64,000 nucleotides of DNA from Botryosphaeria dothidea (taxonomy: Eukaryota > Ascomycota > Dothideomycetes > Botryosphaeriales > Botryosphaeriaceae): NCBI GenBank assembly GCA_011503125.2, contig WWBZ02000010.1, positions 985,758-1,049,757 of the forward strand, read 5' to 3'. Position numbers and translations under genes: made by a program. Below, in pieces: positions 35,127 through 45,258 of this stretch (positions within the stretch are counted from its first letter, which is position 1; the number at the start of each line of letters is the position of its first letter). The notes below the pieces were generated by a model that searched no databases, was not told the origin of the DNA, and saw nothing but the letters and a program-made list of their open reading frames with translations.

Positions 35127-35775
35127 GAATAGGAGCTCTAGGCTCCGGTAAGGAAACACTATATAAGCGACTAGCCTACGATTATAACTACTACTATCTC
35201 TCGATTAGTAACGTACTAAGACGAGTTACGAATAGTAATCCTCCGGAAGTAGATTAGAACGTTATTAATCGTATACGAGATAGTAAGCTCTTACCGATTA
35301 AGGAGTTAAATTTAATTATAAGTAAGGTCTTTAAAGACCTAAAGTAAGAGGGCGTATAGAAAATTATACTAGACGGATTCCCGAGGAGACTAGATTAAGC
35401 TAAAGCCTTTAAAGCTTTAGTAAGTCTTTTATTATCTAACCTAAACCGCTAAATCTTTTTCCTCTTTACTTATACTATTATCTAGTTTAAAGAACCGGCT
35501 CTAGTACTATTCTTCGATTACCTAGAAGAGGTTATAAAATATAGATTTATTACTAGAAATATTACTAGTCGCGATAATAATAGTAGTCTATTCGATAGGA
35601 GATATACTAAGTTTATAGAACTAAATCCGGAGATTATTAAATTCTACGAGTCGAAGAAGATATTAGTTAAGGTAAGTACCTATAATCGACCGTCGTATAA
35701 CTTAAGTCTAATAGCGTATAGGTCGATACGAGGAGAGAGACTAAGATTTCTTACGAAAGTATACGGGATATTATA
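35127..35775 (+). pseudogene. RIP-killed nucleoside-monophosphate kinase (adenylate/UMP-CMP kinase type)
   Basis: The plus-strand frame begins with a damaged P-loop GALGSGKETLYKRLAYDY; the family reads GxPGSGKGT, and GGA to GAA explains the E. Then come LSISNVLRR (family LSxGDLLR), LPIKELNLIISKVF, KIILDGFPRRLD (the conserved NMP-kinase DGFPR block), FFDYLEEVIKYRFITRNITS and a lid/C-terminal part SLFDRRYTKFIELNPEIIKF. Only TAG/TAA interrupt it. These enzymes phosphorylate NMPs or dNMPs. It is the neighbour of a viperin remnant on the opposite strand, recalling animal RSAD2-CMPK2. Missense changes G to S and D to N in the LSxGD block fit RIP. Substrate cannot be told. Confidence 0.85.
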
Positions 35776-35977
35776 AAGAGTTAGTACGGTTCTAGGGGAC
35801 GGTAGTAAGGTTAATCTTCTAGACTAAATACTTAAGTCTTCTAGAGTTCGCGAGCGCGTAAGTAGATAAATTAAAACTCTTTTCTTAGAATATTTAATAT
35901 ACTAGCTCCTTAAGAAAAAGTCCGTCGTCTAGGTAAGGAGTATACTCCTACTTACGATATACGGTAACTCTTCCCGC

Positions 35978-36030
35978 TTCGTATAGCCGGCGGCGGCGAC
36001 TAGCCGGGTCGATTAGGGTGCCGCCGCCTA
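35978..36030. other. GC-rich hairpin in RIPed DNA
   Basis: GGCGGCGGC at 35989-35997 pairs with GCCGCCGCC at 36020-36028 across a 22-base loop. It stands out in AT-rich surroundings. No tail of T follows, so a terminator is not implied. Confidence 0.45.
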
Positions 36031-36209
36031 TAGCTAGCTTAAAGAATATATACCGTAATATTAGAGTTCTATAGAATTAAAAACCTTTAGTAAGGTTACT
36101 AGAGGGCACTAGAGAGTACTACGCGCTACTCTACGTAATCGTCTACTTTTAGTTTAGCGTGGTTCTAAAGACGTAGATATTAATCGCTTCGCCGCGTCTT
36201 ATACCTTTA

Positions 36210-36276
36210 GCCCTTTATCCTTTAATCCTTTAATTCTTTAACTCTTTAATTCTTTAACCCTTTAATTCTTTAACCT
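36210..36276. repeat. CTTTAA-type simple repeat
   Basis: About eight degenerate units of CTTTAAYYC/T in a row just upstream of the CYTH pseudogene. Confidence 0.6.
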
Positions 36277-36399
36277 ATACTCTCTATACCTATCTCTATT
36301 AACCTTAGATAATATAAAAAGATAGTAGTATAGCTACTATATTCTCGCGCGATTTAGTACTAACGCTAATAGTTATAGTAGAACGATATCGGCCTCCTC

Positions 36400-37030
36400 C
36401 GTCTTTCGTATAGCTAATCTTAAAGTCGAGCGAAAATTCGTTAACCTTACGGCTAAGAACTTAATACTAGACGGTAGAAGCCTATACTTTCGAACCTTAA
36501 CGGCGTTCCGCTCTTAGACTTTTACGGACGTATACTACGACGATAAGTTAAATATACTCTCGTTAAACGGTGTCTAGCTACGGGAGCGCGACGGTAATTA
36601 GTAGGCTAAAATTAGACTAGGTAGCGACTTTAATAACTCTAAGTTCGAGGAGGTAACTAACCTACTAGAGATCTTACGGCGTTTACGCGCGCTACTAGGC
36701 GCGAAGATTAGCGACGGGCCTAATAACTACTTTAGTCTAGATATCTTAGCTACTCTATCTACTATACGGCGTAGCTAGCTAGCGGACGGAGAGTTTAAGA
36801 TCGTACTTAATACGACTAACTTCGGTTATATAGTTAGAGAGATAGAGTTAGAACGTTCTATATAGTTTTATACTAAAGTAGGTTTAGATATTACTTAGTA
36901 GAAGGAAGTAAAGATAAAGAAGATAGATAAGATAATTACTAGATTTATAGACTACTACTCGTAGGCTTTCTATCCTAGTATTTCTAAGAGTAAACTTATA
37001 GCCTATTTCGAACGATTTAGAAAGGCGTAG
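36400..37030 (+). pseudogene. RIP-killed CYTH-domain protein (thiamine-triphosphatase-like)
   Basis: The plus-strand frame reads LKVERKF (36419-36439), TFTDVYYDDKLN, LSLNGV then a stop then LRERDG, AKIRLGSDFNNSKFEEV, LADGEFKIVLNTTNFGYIVR, EIELERSI, and ends YPSISKSKLIAYFERFRKA before TAG at 37028. This is the CYTH fold order: the ExExK strand, YxDxxxxxLxxxGxxLRxRxG, xAKxR, and the late ExE of EIELE. The first Glu of ExExK is Lys (GAA to AAA, RIP type), and W/Q positions are TAG. CYTH enzymes bind triphosphates with metal; fungal members resemble thiamine triphosphatase. It lies about 600 bp downstream of the kinase remnant in the same direction, next to viperin. Confidence 0.82.
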
Positions 37031-37506
37031 TAGGGCCTAGAATAACCTAGTATATTAATTTTCACTCTATAATAGCGTAGTAGTAGAACTAATAGACGCT
37101 ACTACTACTAGCCGCCTCTTACTATTACCTACTACTACCTATAGCGCCTAATATCTAAGGCTATATAAGCCTAAGGCATCTTACCGCACCTATCTAATCG
37201 ATATTTTTTTACTTCTTAATTAAGAACATAGTAGTCTAAGGAAAACTTTAAATTTATCGGAATTTAGTTAGTTATATACTATCTCTTCTTAAAGTATATA
37301 TCGTAAAATAGATATCTATTAAGGTTAGTAGTTCTAGTTAGTTTACTATAGATTATTCGGTGTTTATTTCTTCGCCTACGCTACTACCTATACTTCTATA
37401 TATAAATATTAAGTTCGTAGGAACTTTCTAAGTAATCTACGCCTTTACTAAGCACTATTACTACCTAAATAGTATTTTACTATATCTACCGATATCTAAC
37501 GGCACG
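37031..37506. other. RIPed spacer with ACT/AGT-rich stretch
   Basis: A TACTACTACTA-like run around 37090-37140 and no recognisable frame. Confidence 0.35.
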
Positions 37507-38190
37507 AAGAGAATTCCGAGACACGATAGCTATAGCCTAGGAAATTTCCTAAAAGCCTACTAATATTTATCTTATCGGTATATAATATATAGAGAAAATA
37601 ACTCTTCTTTAGGCGCTACGGGACTACTTTAAAGATCTAGACAACCGAAATTATTATAGTCGCTTCTTTCTACGGCTCTTATTAGTTTAGGAAGTCGTCC
37701 GGGATATTATGCGCGATAAAGGATTCTATTCGGCAGATATTAGGGAACTCGATAGGGGATACTAGCTTTAGAATCGCGTTCTTAAAGCCTAGTATAATGC
37801 CGAAAGAGATCTTAATAATCGATAGTATATTTCTAATAGGTCGGGGCTCGATCCGATAGTATACGTACGCGTTTATCTCGGGAACTAGGTAGCGGATAAA
37901 ATATTAGGCTTATATAAATACAAGTTTCTTATAGAAAGAATAAGAAACTCGATCGTTATCTTATGCGAGGTAGGTAGCGAGAAGTAGCTAACTAGTAACG
38001 AGGTAAGGATAACGTATTAAGATAAAAGTTAGTAGAAGGCTTTAAATAAAGAGTTTCGTAGGAATTTAACTAAGTATTCGATCGATTTTACGGTTCTTCG
38101 AGGAGATATAGTTAACTTAAGAGAGAGGGTGGCGTTTATAAGAAAGGTTCTTTCTTTAAGACTAAAATATATATAACTATCTAAAAAAAA
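37507..38190 (+). pseudogene. RIPed coding remnant, unidentified, downstream of CYTH
   Basis: A plus-strand frame runs about 225 codons with TAG/TAA only: ALRDYFKDLDNRNYYSRFFL, EVVRDIMRDKGFYSADIREL, ISNRSGLDPIVYVRVYLGN, KILGLYKYKFLIERIRNSIV, then charged helical sequence (LRGDIVNLRERVAFIRKVL). I cannot assign a family. It could be a fourth member of the viperin-kinase-CYTH group or an unrelated neighbour. Confidence 0.4.
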
Positions 38191-38825
38191 GCCGTTCTTT
38201 CCCCCCGCCCTAGCTATAGCATCTAAGTTTAGGCGCGATTTACTAAACGAGTAGACCTTAAGATAGCTAAATAGTTACTTATAATAGCTATTATATACTC
38301 CGCTATCGTTACGAGCTTCGGCGAAAAGTAGGTTTATAACGAGAAGAACGTTATTAAAGCTCTATAACTTCTATTAACTATACGTATCTCTAATTACGTA
38401 CTTTATCTTTAGTTTAATAAAACTATACTAGCCTCGATACTACCCCTTTACTCTCCGTCTTACTATAGTTAAGGTTAATAAAAGAGCTACCGTATTCTTT
38501 TAAACGCGTAGTATATAGTTAGCTTAGATAGTCTTAATATATAAGATAGCGGCGTCTTCTTTCTCGCACCGTTCGATAACTTCCTACCGACGAGCCTAGC
38601 TTTCGCAAGCTTCGCCCTATAATTATTAATATACTAGCTTAGCGTATATCTAATACTTATATACTTAATATTCTCTTCGAGAGTAGGGGCCGTATACTTC
38701 CGTAAGCTAACCCTACGGCCGATGCTTTAAAGACTAGATATAAGGTAAAACCTCTATCTATAATCGCTCGATTTACTCCTCTAGACGGCCCTACGTATTA
38801 CTCTACTTCTATAACTTATTATATT

Positions 38826-39430
38826 AGAGATAGATAAATAGATAGATAAGTTTATTTCTCCCGATTTAGCTCCCTTTCGGGTCTATATAGGGCGGCTATC
38901 TATAATTATTTTACACGAGGGGGAAAACCTATTCTACTAGGCAAAACCCCCTTCTCTCTTTCTAGGTGCGTTTTCTCTACTATCTTCGTTTTTCCTACTT
39001 ACCGGTAGAGGCTACTATAGTAGCCCTATATTCGCTAGCTATTATTATCCCCCTTAATCCTCTTTCTCGCGGGATTCTAGTTTCTTATAGTCCTAGCGGT
39101 CCTCCTAGCTCTTCTCCTTACTCTCTTCCTAGTAGTTCTTCTAGCGTATCTTCTTAGTAAGGCTAAACTAATTAAGTAATCTTAAGCGTAGAAACTAGGA
39201 TATTACTACTTTAGCTTCCTTCTCTATAGATAGAAGAGAGTAGTAATCTATAGTTTCTACCTTCTAAAGTATCTATACTCTATTCTATTAGAAGTAGGGG
39301 TAGAAGAGAAGAATATACTTTAGAGTTTACTTTTTCTAACTATATAGATAGGTAGGGCTAGAAGCTTACTATCTTATAGTTACGATAGCGTAAGAATTCT
39401 AAAGCCCTTATCGAATATTAGATTAGCGAT
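38826..39430 (-). mobile_element. 5'-truncated, heavily RIPed Tad-like LINE 3' end
   Basis: On the minus strand it aligns by eye with the last 600 bp of the LINE ending at 30466, including the shared block GGTTTTCCCCCTCGTG, a CGGGAG(A)AAAT stretch and the ATCT repeat tail at 38826-38850. Nearly every CpA of the younger copy is TpA here. The homology fades near 39430. Confidence 0.75.
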
Positions 39431-40050
39431 GCCCTTAACGGGGCTAGCGGAGCGTTTCGATTTAGTCGGCGATCTATTTAGGGAGGAGAATAACTATAAA
39501 GCTATAGCTAACTCTATAATATTCGAGGTAGAGGGCAAAATAGAGAAGTCGACTAAATACTCCACGCGGCCGCGAGGAGGCCTCCGGGGCGACGAACGGC
39601 GGGCTCTTAGAATTTTCTTAGTATTAGAAGTAAATAGGATCGTAAGATCGGGGAGGTATTAGAGTAGTATTTATAGGCTTAGGCTATAGTAGGCGACGGC
39701 GTTTCGCTAGGGAGGTAGGCGGTAGAGTTACTAGGGCTTCTTACGCGGCGGGGGAATTATTAGAGGGTCGCTATAAGGCGCTAGAAGCGCTAAGCCTATA
39801 GTAGCGTTAGAGTTATAATAGTCGGCGGGAAGCGTATTAGATTCTATATTATTACGGGAATATACTAGGACTTATAGGCTAGAGGAATCTACTATAGCTA
39901 CGTAGCGTCGTTAGGATTTAGATTCTAAGCTATAGCGTACGGATTACTTACTATAATTTTAAGTATAGCTAGTAGCTATATCTCGCCGAAATATATCGTA
40001 CTAACTATAGAAGTTAGAGCCTATATCCTCGTCCTTAAGAGTATAGCTAC
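39429..40050 (+). pseudogene. RIPed coding remnant, unidentified
   Basis: Begins MPLTGLAERFDLVGDLFREE and runs open for 77 codons, then continues with TAG interruptions only: GFLRGGGIIRGSL, GARSAKPIVALEL, SVLDSILLREYTRTYRLEES. No family recognised; it may be a transposon gag or a host gene. Confidence 0.3.
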
Positions 40051-42639
40051 TTTATATATAATCGTTATCTATACGCCTCCCCGGGCTTCTTATAGTAGAA
40101 TTAAAACGGAGTTCGTCGGGCGTGAATAAGTTATTATTATTATTATTATTATCCGCCGATAAGATAGTAGTATAGGTAGAGTCTATTGCTAGTAAGCGTT
40201 ATAATACGTTAGAGTTAGCCTTTTTAAAAATATGTGTTCCTCTAAAACGTTATAGTATTAAAATTAGTTATACCTTCGTTCTATTATATTAGTAAGTAAT
40301 ATAAACCTTATACTCCTAGAATAGATACTAAGAAAGAATAATTGCGACTAAGATACGGCGTCTAAAGACTATTTAACGTAGGATTAGAACTACGGTTACT
40401 TCCCTACACGGACGTATAATCGAATTCTTCTACGTTCGTCGGCAAATCTTTAACTAATAAGATATAGAACCTACTAAGACGGATTAGTATTCTTACTATA
40501 CTTATCGGTGCTAGAGGCTTACGCAATATGCTCGCCGGTCGCGTTCCGGGGATTCTCGATCCTATAATAGAAATTCTAATTATTCTACTTAATCTATCTA
40601 TAGCGGATGCTCTCTAGGTCTAAAAATTCTCCTAGAACCTTAGTTAAGCTAGTATTTATCTCTACTAGCTTCTTCTTTACTAACCTAAGTCTTCTAAGAG
40701 TAATTATAATATATTAGGTAGTCTAAAAATCTAAGCTTAACCTTAGCTTCTTTTCCTTCTCTATTATTTTACTATATTAGTCGCGTAGGCTCCGGTATAC
40801 TAAATATATATTAGCCTCGTTTATTTTCTTCTTCTAACTATAATTATTATATTAGCTCTCGCACTCTTAAGCGGTAGAGAAACCTATAACTAAGACTTAT
40901 TATAACTTATCTTAAGGAAGCGACTAAGGCTAGCGCCGGTAGCGATAGTAAGATATTTTCTTAACTAGCTAGCTATTAGTCTAAGGTCTTTAACTTTCTC
41001 TCTAGTCTCCCGCGAAGCGATCTCGTACGCGTAAGTACGCTTTAAACGACTACGGAGCTTGTCCTTAGGGATCTCTAGTAGACTCTCGTAGTACTCTATA
41101 AAATATAAGATAAAGAGTATTAAGAAACGGCGCGCGCACTTAGCCTCCTATACTTTTTACCCGTTATTTTTCTATATTTCGCTATACTTCTATAACGGCA
41201 TCTCTACTTCTAAAGCCGAACGGTCTACTCCTTAAGATACTACTTTATATATCGAGTACTCTAAACTTAAGGTTTACCGTTTATAGCTTATAAGTATAGA
41301 GTTAGACGAGAGCTTCTTAAGTTCTTCGCTCCCGATAGAATATTCTTTACCTTTATTAACTAACGCCTAATCTACCTCTATACGTCTTCTTTTCCGGCGT
41401 TTCTTTAGTACTATATTACTTTCCGAAGAAGCGGGTAACGAGTTATTAAGAGTAGGGCGCTTACTTTATACCTACGGCCCGGAATAGAAGCCTTCTTTTA
41501 TTACCTAAGGACTAAGGACGGCGGGTAGATAAGAAGTAGCGTTAGGCTAGGTCGAACTCGTAGATAAGTTTAAGGAACTAAATAACTACGGAGCCTCGGA
41601 GCTACCTAATAGGAGCGAATAGTCCGATAGCTAGGCTAGCGGCTACTAAGAAACTAAGGTAGTTCGTATCTAGACGGAGATATACCGCACTAGCTTCTCG
41701 AGCGTAAATTCTTAAAAGAATTATTAAAGCGATTCTTATAAGAGATTTTCTAATCGCTAGTATATATTAACTTAGCGTCCTAGCTTCCCCTTATTTATAT
41801 TACTTACTAGAGTCCCCGAGAGGAAGCGAGGCGTAATATCTCGTAGGCGGTAAATAGTATACTCTTAGTCGAGGTAATATAGAATATCCGCTATAAGAGG
41901 TGGAAGAGAACTATTAAGGGTAAAGTTATCTATATATAGTCTCCTCTAGCTCTATAAATAAGAATATATTCGTAATACTATACTACGAAAATATCTCCGC
42001 TCGTCCCCGCCTAAGTAATAGCGTGTTCTTAGTAGCGCGTAGTAACGGCGCAAGCGGGGTAGGTAGCGGCCTAACTATACGCCGACCCCACTACCGGAAC
42101 GGTTTCTATTCGATCTATATCGGTCTTCTAGCTACTCTATAAAGATAAGACGCAGCGGAACCGTTCTTAACTTTTTAATAGCTAGCTCTTTAGCTCGCTT
42201 CCCTCCTTTTATTAATATCTATAGAGTTTCGTAGTCTATACTAACTACCCCCCGTAGAGGCGACGCGGCTATTAGTCGGGCAAAGACGATAATAAAGACC
42301 CGTACCTAGTAAATACTATAGCAGCCACTTAAACGCGGATATTATATCCCTTCTCGCGTATAAGTCTATATATTTCGTACGTCTTAGCAGCCCCTAGCCT
42401 CGATAAAACGCTCTAGCGACCCTAGAGACCTAGCGTACGCCTTATTACGAATATACCTATTAAGCGGAAGCAGCCTTTATAATAAACTATCTAGAACTTC
42501 TCCTCCGTATCTCTAGTCTTTTAGCTTACGACTAACCGAGAATTCCTCGATTCTAATTATTTCTATTATCTTATATAATAAGTCTTTCCTCGACTTTCGC
42601 CTCCTCGGCTAGGTCTTATATTATTTAAGGCCTAAGAGT
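40051..42639. other. Heavily RIPed DNA, no resolved gene
   Basis: CpA-poor with a short ATT run near 40134-40150. I could not decode a domain on either strand. The end of it may belong to the kinase gene that follows. Confidence 0.5.
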
Positions 42640-43333
42640 ATATATCGCCAGCGGGTTCTCTAGGGATATCTACTAAATCGATTCCGAGTATATTATTAAG
42701 TAGCTAAAGTTCTTCTTAGGAGAAGACGAGTATAATTAGAATTTCCGCTAGATTATCGATTACGAGAGAAGCGTATTTAAGCGCCTAGGGGGGTATAAAG
42801 GAATTATTAAATTCTTTAGCATCTACGATATGGCGACTAGAGTATTAAAGCTAGAGTACGTAAACGAGGGCGAACTCGTAGACTATATTAGATTATATTC
42901 TAAGCTATCGGAATCCGACCGCGCCGTAATAATTCGAAGCGTGTCGGCAGCTCTATTATACGTATATTCTCGGAAAGTCTTACTCTAGGATATTAAGACG
43001 GAAAATTTACTAGTTTATAACGGTACGTTAAAGCTTAGCGATTTTAGGGAAGCGGTTCTTTATCCTCTAGACGCTAGTATAGAAGAAGTCTATACCTAAG
43101 ATACTTTCCGACTCGACCTACTAGGGATAGGCTATATTATATACTTAATTTTAGCGTAGAAGGTTTTCGATTATAGTTACTTTAAACGGTGTTCTTAGCT
43201 AACTAAGAGAGACCTCCCTACTACGGATTATTTAATATATAAGGAAGTTATTAAGAAGTATTAGTATAGGATCTATAAGAGTATAGAAGATCTTAAGCAC
43301 GGGATATGGAATATATTAAAACCTATAGAATAA
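42640..43333 (+). pseudogene. RIP-killed protein kinase gene
   Basis: The plus-strand frame carries protein-kinase subdomains in order: a nucleotide-loop region near DSEYIIKQLKFF after reading through a stop, ERSVFKRLGGYKGIIKFFSI, hinge VLKLEYVNEGELVDYI, AALLYVYSRKVLL then TAG then DIKTENLLV (42989 onward, catalytic loop), LKLSDFREA at 43034-43054 where SDFGEA is expected (GGG to AGG, RIP type), then RLDLLGIGYIIYLIL, the F-helix region. Stops are TAG/TAA. It resembles the small kinases common in fungal subtelomeres. Loss of the DFG glycine, plus the stops, kills it. N-terminal limit is approximate. Confidence 0.82.
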
Positions 43334-43812
43334 ATAATATGCTAATCGGTTAAGGTCTCTAGTATACTTCTATAATTGCAAGTTTTTATAGTTCTATAAG
43401 ATATATAGGCAGCTTTGCTATATTATTATAAATTTCTACGCACTAGTTAGTAATATTTACTATACTACCCTCCCGTAAAGACCTATCGTTTAGCCTTTAA
43501 AGTCTTCTAAAGAATTATAGTATTAGCTCTTCCTCTACTAAACTCTCGTAGAATATATTCCTACTATATTATCTTATTTCGCACCGCTTATAACGTAGTA
43601 ATCGATATATAGATCCTTTATTTAGCGCATATTATTTATAGCTCCTATTCGAACTATAAGGGATTTTTAGCGCTTTAATAAGCATAGCTCTCGAATAGGA
43701 TTTCTTATCGTAATAAGATAGGCTAAGAATAGTAGAAGCACGATATTACAGAGAAGGAAGTCGGTTTTTCTACGAATTTAATCAAGAAAACGTATGACTG
43801 GAGAAAAAAAAA
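43334..43812. other. Right edge of the large RIPed block
   Basis: RIP signature fades around 43750. An A-rich run (43804-43812) abuts the LTR that follows. Confidence 0.4.
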
Positions 43813-44115
43813 TGTCAAACTATAGGTGGGCCTTAGGCCCAAAACTGTGAGGTTAGAAGAAAGAATTGAATTCCTAACTGTATACTTCTGCCTATCCTCC
43901 CTAGTAAAGGAAAATAAGTGTCCTTAAGTATATAAATCTAAATTAATATAACCGAGGAAATAAGTGTATCCGAGGAAGTAATATCCGAGGGTATTAGGCA
44001 GGAATAGTGGCAAATTGATGCCCTCCTCTTCTCCGGTAGAATCTTCGAGAGATTATAGTAACTAATAAACTGAACGACAAATGCTGCCTGAGAAATAAGG
44101 GGATTCTAGTTAATA
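43813..44115 (+). repeat. LTR of family B, RIPed
   Basis: Starts TGTCAAACTATAGGTGGGCC and ends TAGTTAATA. It matches 57476-57780 along its length, and the nested solo LTR 55008-55464 in inverse orientation. No target duplication was found (AAAAA before, ATATT after), so it may be the edge of a truncated element. Confidence 0.75.
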
Positions 44116-44257
44116 ATATTCGTTGGATAAACGACGGTGGTCGGAGCGTAGTAAGGCAGAGAGGTGTTAGTAGCGTGCTAGTAGTGACGGGTAGATATGT
44201 TAAAAAGGTAGACAATAGAATCGCTGTCTACGGAAAGAGCAAGAAATGCTTATAACT

Positions 44258-44470
44258 ATTACTGTTAAATCTACCTATAACCGTTATAGCGTGTCTTACA
44301 ACGATTGCTGTAACACTCGCAACCGTTGTGATCTCGCTTACAACCATTGCCACGCGACCCGCAACTATTACCGTGTTACCTACAACTATTGCGGCAAGGC
44401 TCGCAATTATTGCTATATAACCGGCAATTATTGCTGTCGACAGTCGCGTTATCGCGAAATAAGAATTCTG
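44258..44470. repeat. 21-bp minisatellite, degenerate
   Basis: About ten units of 21 bp of the type CAACYATTGCxxxxxxxCTC/G, alternating in detail. On the plus strand this encodes a heptad YNxCxxx/RNxCxxx (for example YNDCCNT, RNRCDLA, YNHCHAT); on the minus strand it encodes a hydrophobic AIVVxxx/VIVAxxx heptad. The repeat is what is certain; coding is not. Confidence 0.7.
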
Positions 44471-44665
44471 TGTATTTCGCACCGTTTCTGCGTTCGTAAC
44501 TGGTGAGACGGTTGTTATAGCAGAACGCTCCGCAGTGTTACGAGCTGAATCAGGACTTTTCTAATAGCTAGCATCACTTGCAAGCATAAGAGAATATATT
44601 AATAGTTGGCCGTACTTAGTAGTGTTTAAGAACCTCCCCTTAACACTAGATAAAGAATAAGGAAA

Positions 44666-45119
44666 TGTTAGACTATTTTGCCCCACTATATCAGGCATCA
44701 CATCCTTTCGGGCATTAAGATCAGTAGCTACTCTTTGCCACCTCCTCACTACTCCTCATATTCACAAGCTTCGGATATCAACATCGGCTTCTATTCTCCT
44801 CGGTTATTCAAACACTCTTTGATGGAATGCATGGACCGTAGTGGAGGCCATGGGCCTGGAATGACTCTTCCTTTGTTCTCTTTGTTCACTCATATCTCCA
44901 AGACTATTGGCAGATTAGCTCTAATAGCTCGCTTAACGAGCAGAGCTTGGCAGTTGGGTATATCAACCCCTGCCAACTCTCTCTTCAATCGATCATCCTT
45001 TCGCACCACATCCATCACTCTTTTATGTATATAAGCAAGCCTACCGACCTCCCTCTCAGGAGACAGGCAGAATCTACTCTCTTTTCTGACCTCACAACTC
45101 TTCACTCTCAAATCCAACA
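44666..45119 (-). repeat. LTR of family D (454 bp)
   Basis: On the minus strand it begins TGTTGGATTTGAGAGTG and ends AGTCTAACA. The copy at 59198-59436 shares both ends but lacks about 215 internal bases. No target duplication seen. Confidence 0.65.
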
Positions 45120-45258
45120 TCTTCTCATAGCAGCATTCTAGCGCGGCAACAACAATTGGGAGCTGTTCATGCTATGCTATAAAATGTACTAGAAATGTCT
45201 AAAAAAAGTACCCTATAGTACCAATTTATTAACTTGTATATAAACCTTCATGGAGACT

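Noticed and set aside
44116..44250. Interior of a Copia element following the LTR at 43813
   Set aside because: No primer-binding site or coding similarity could be seen, and the same LTR at 57476 is followed by unrelated DNA.
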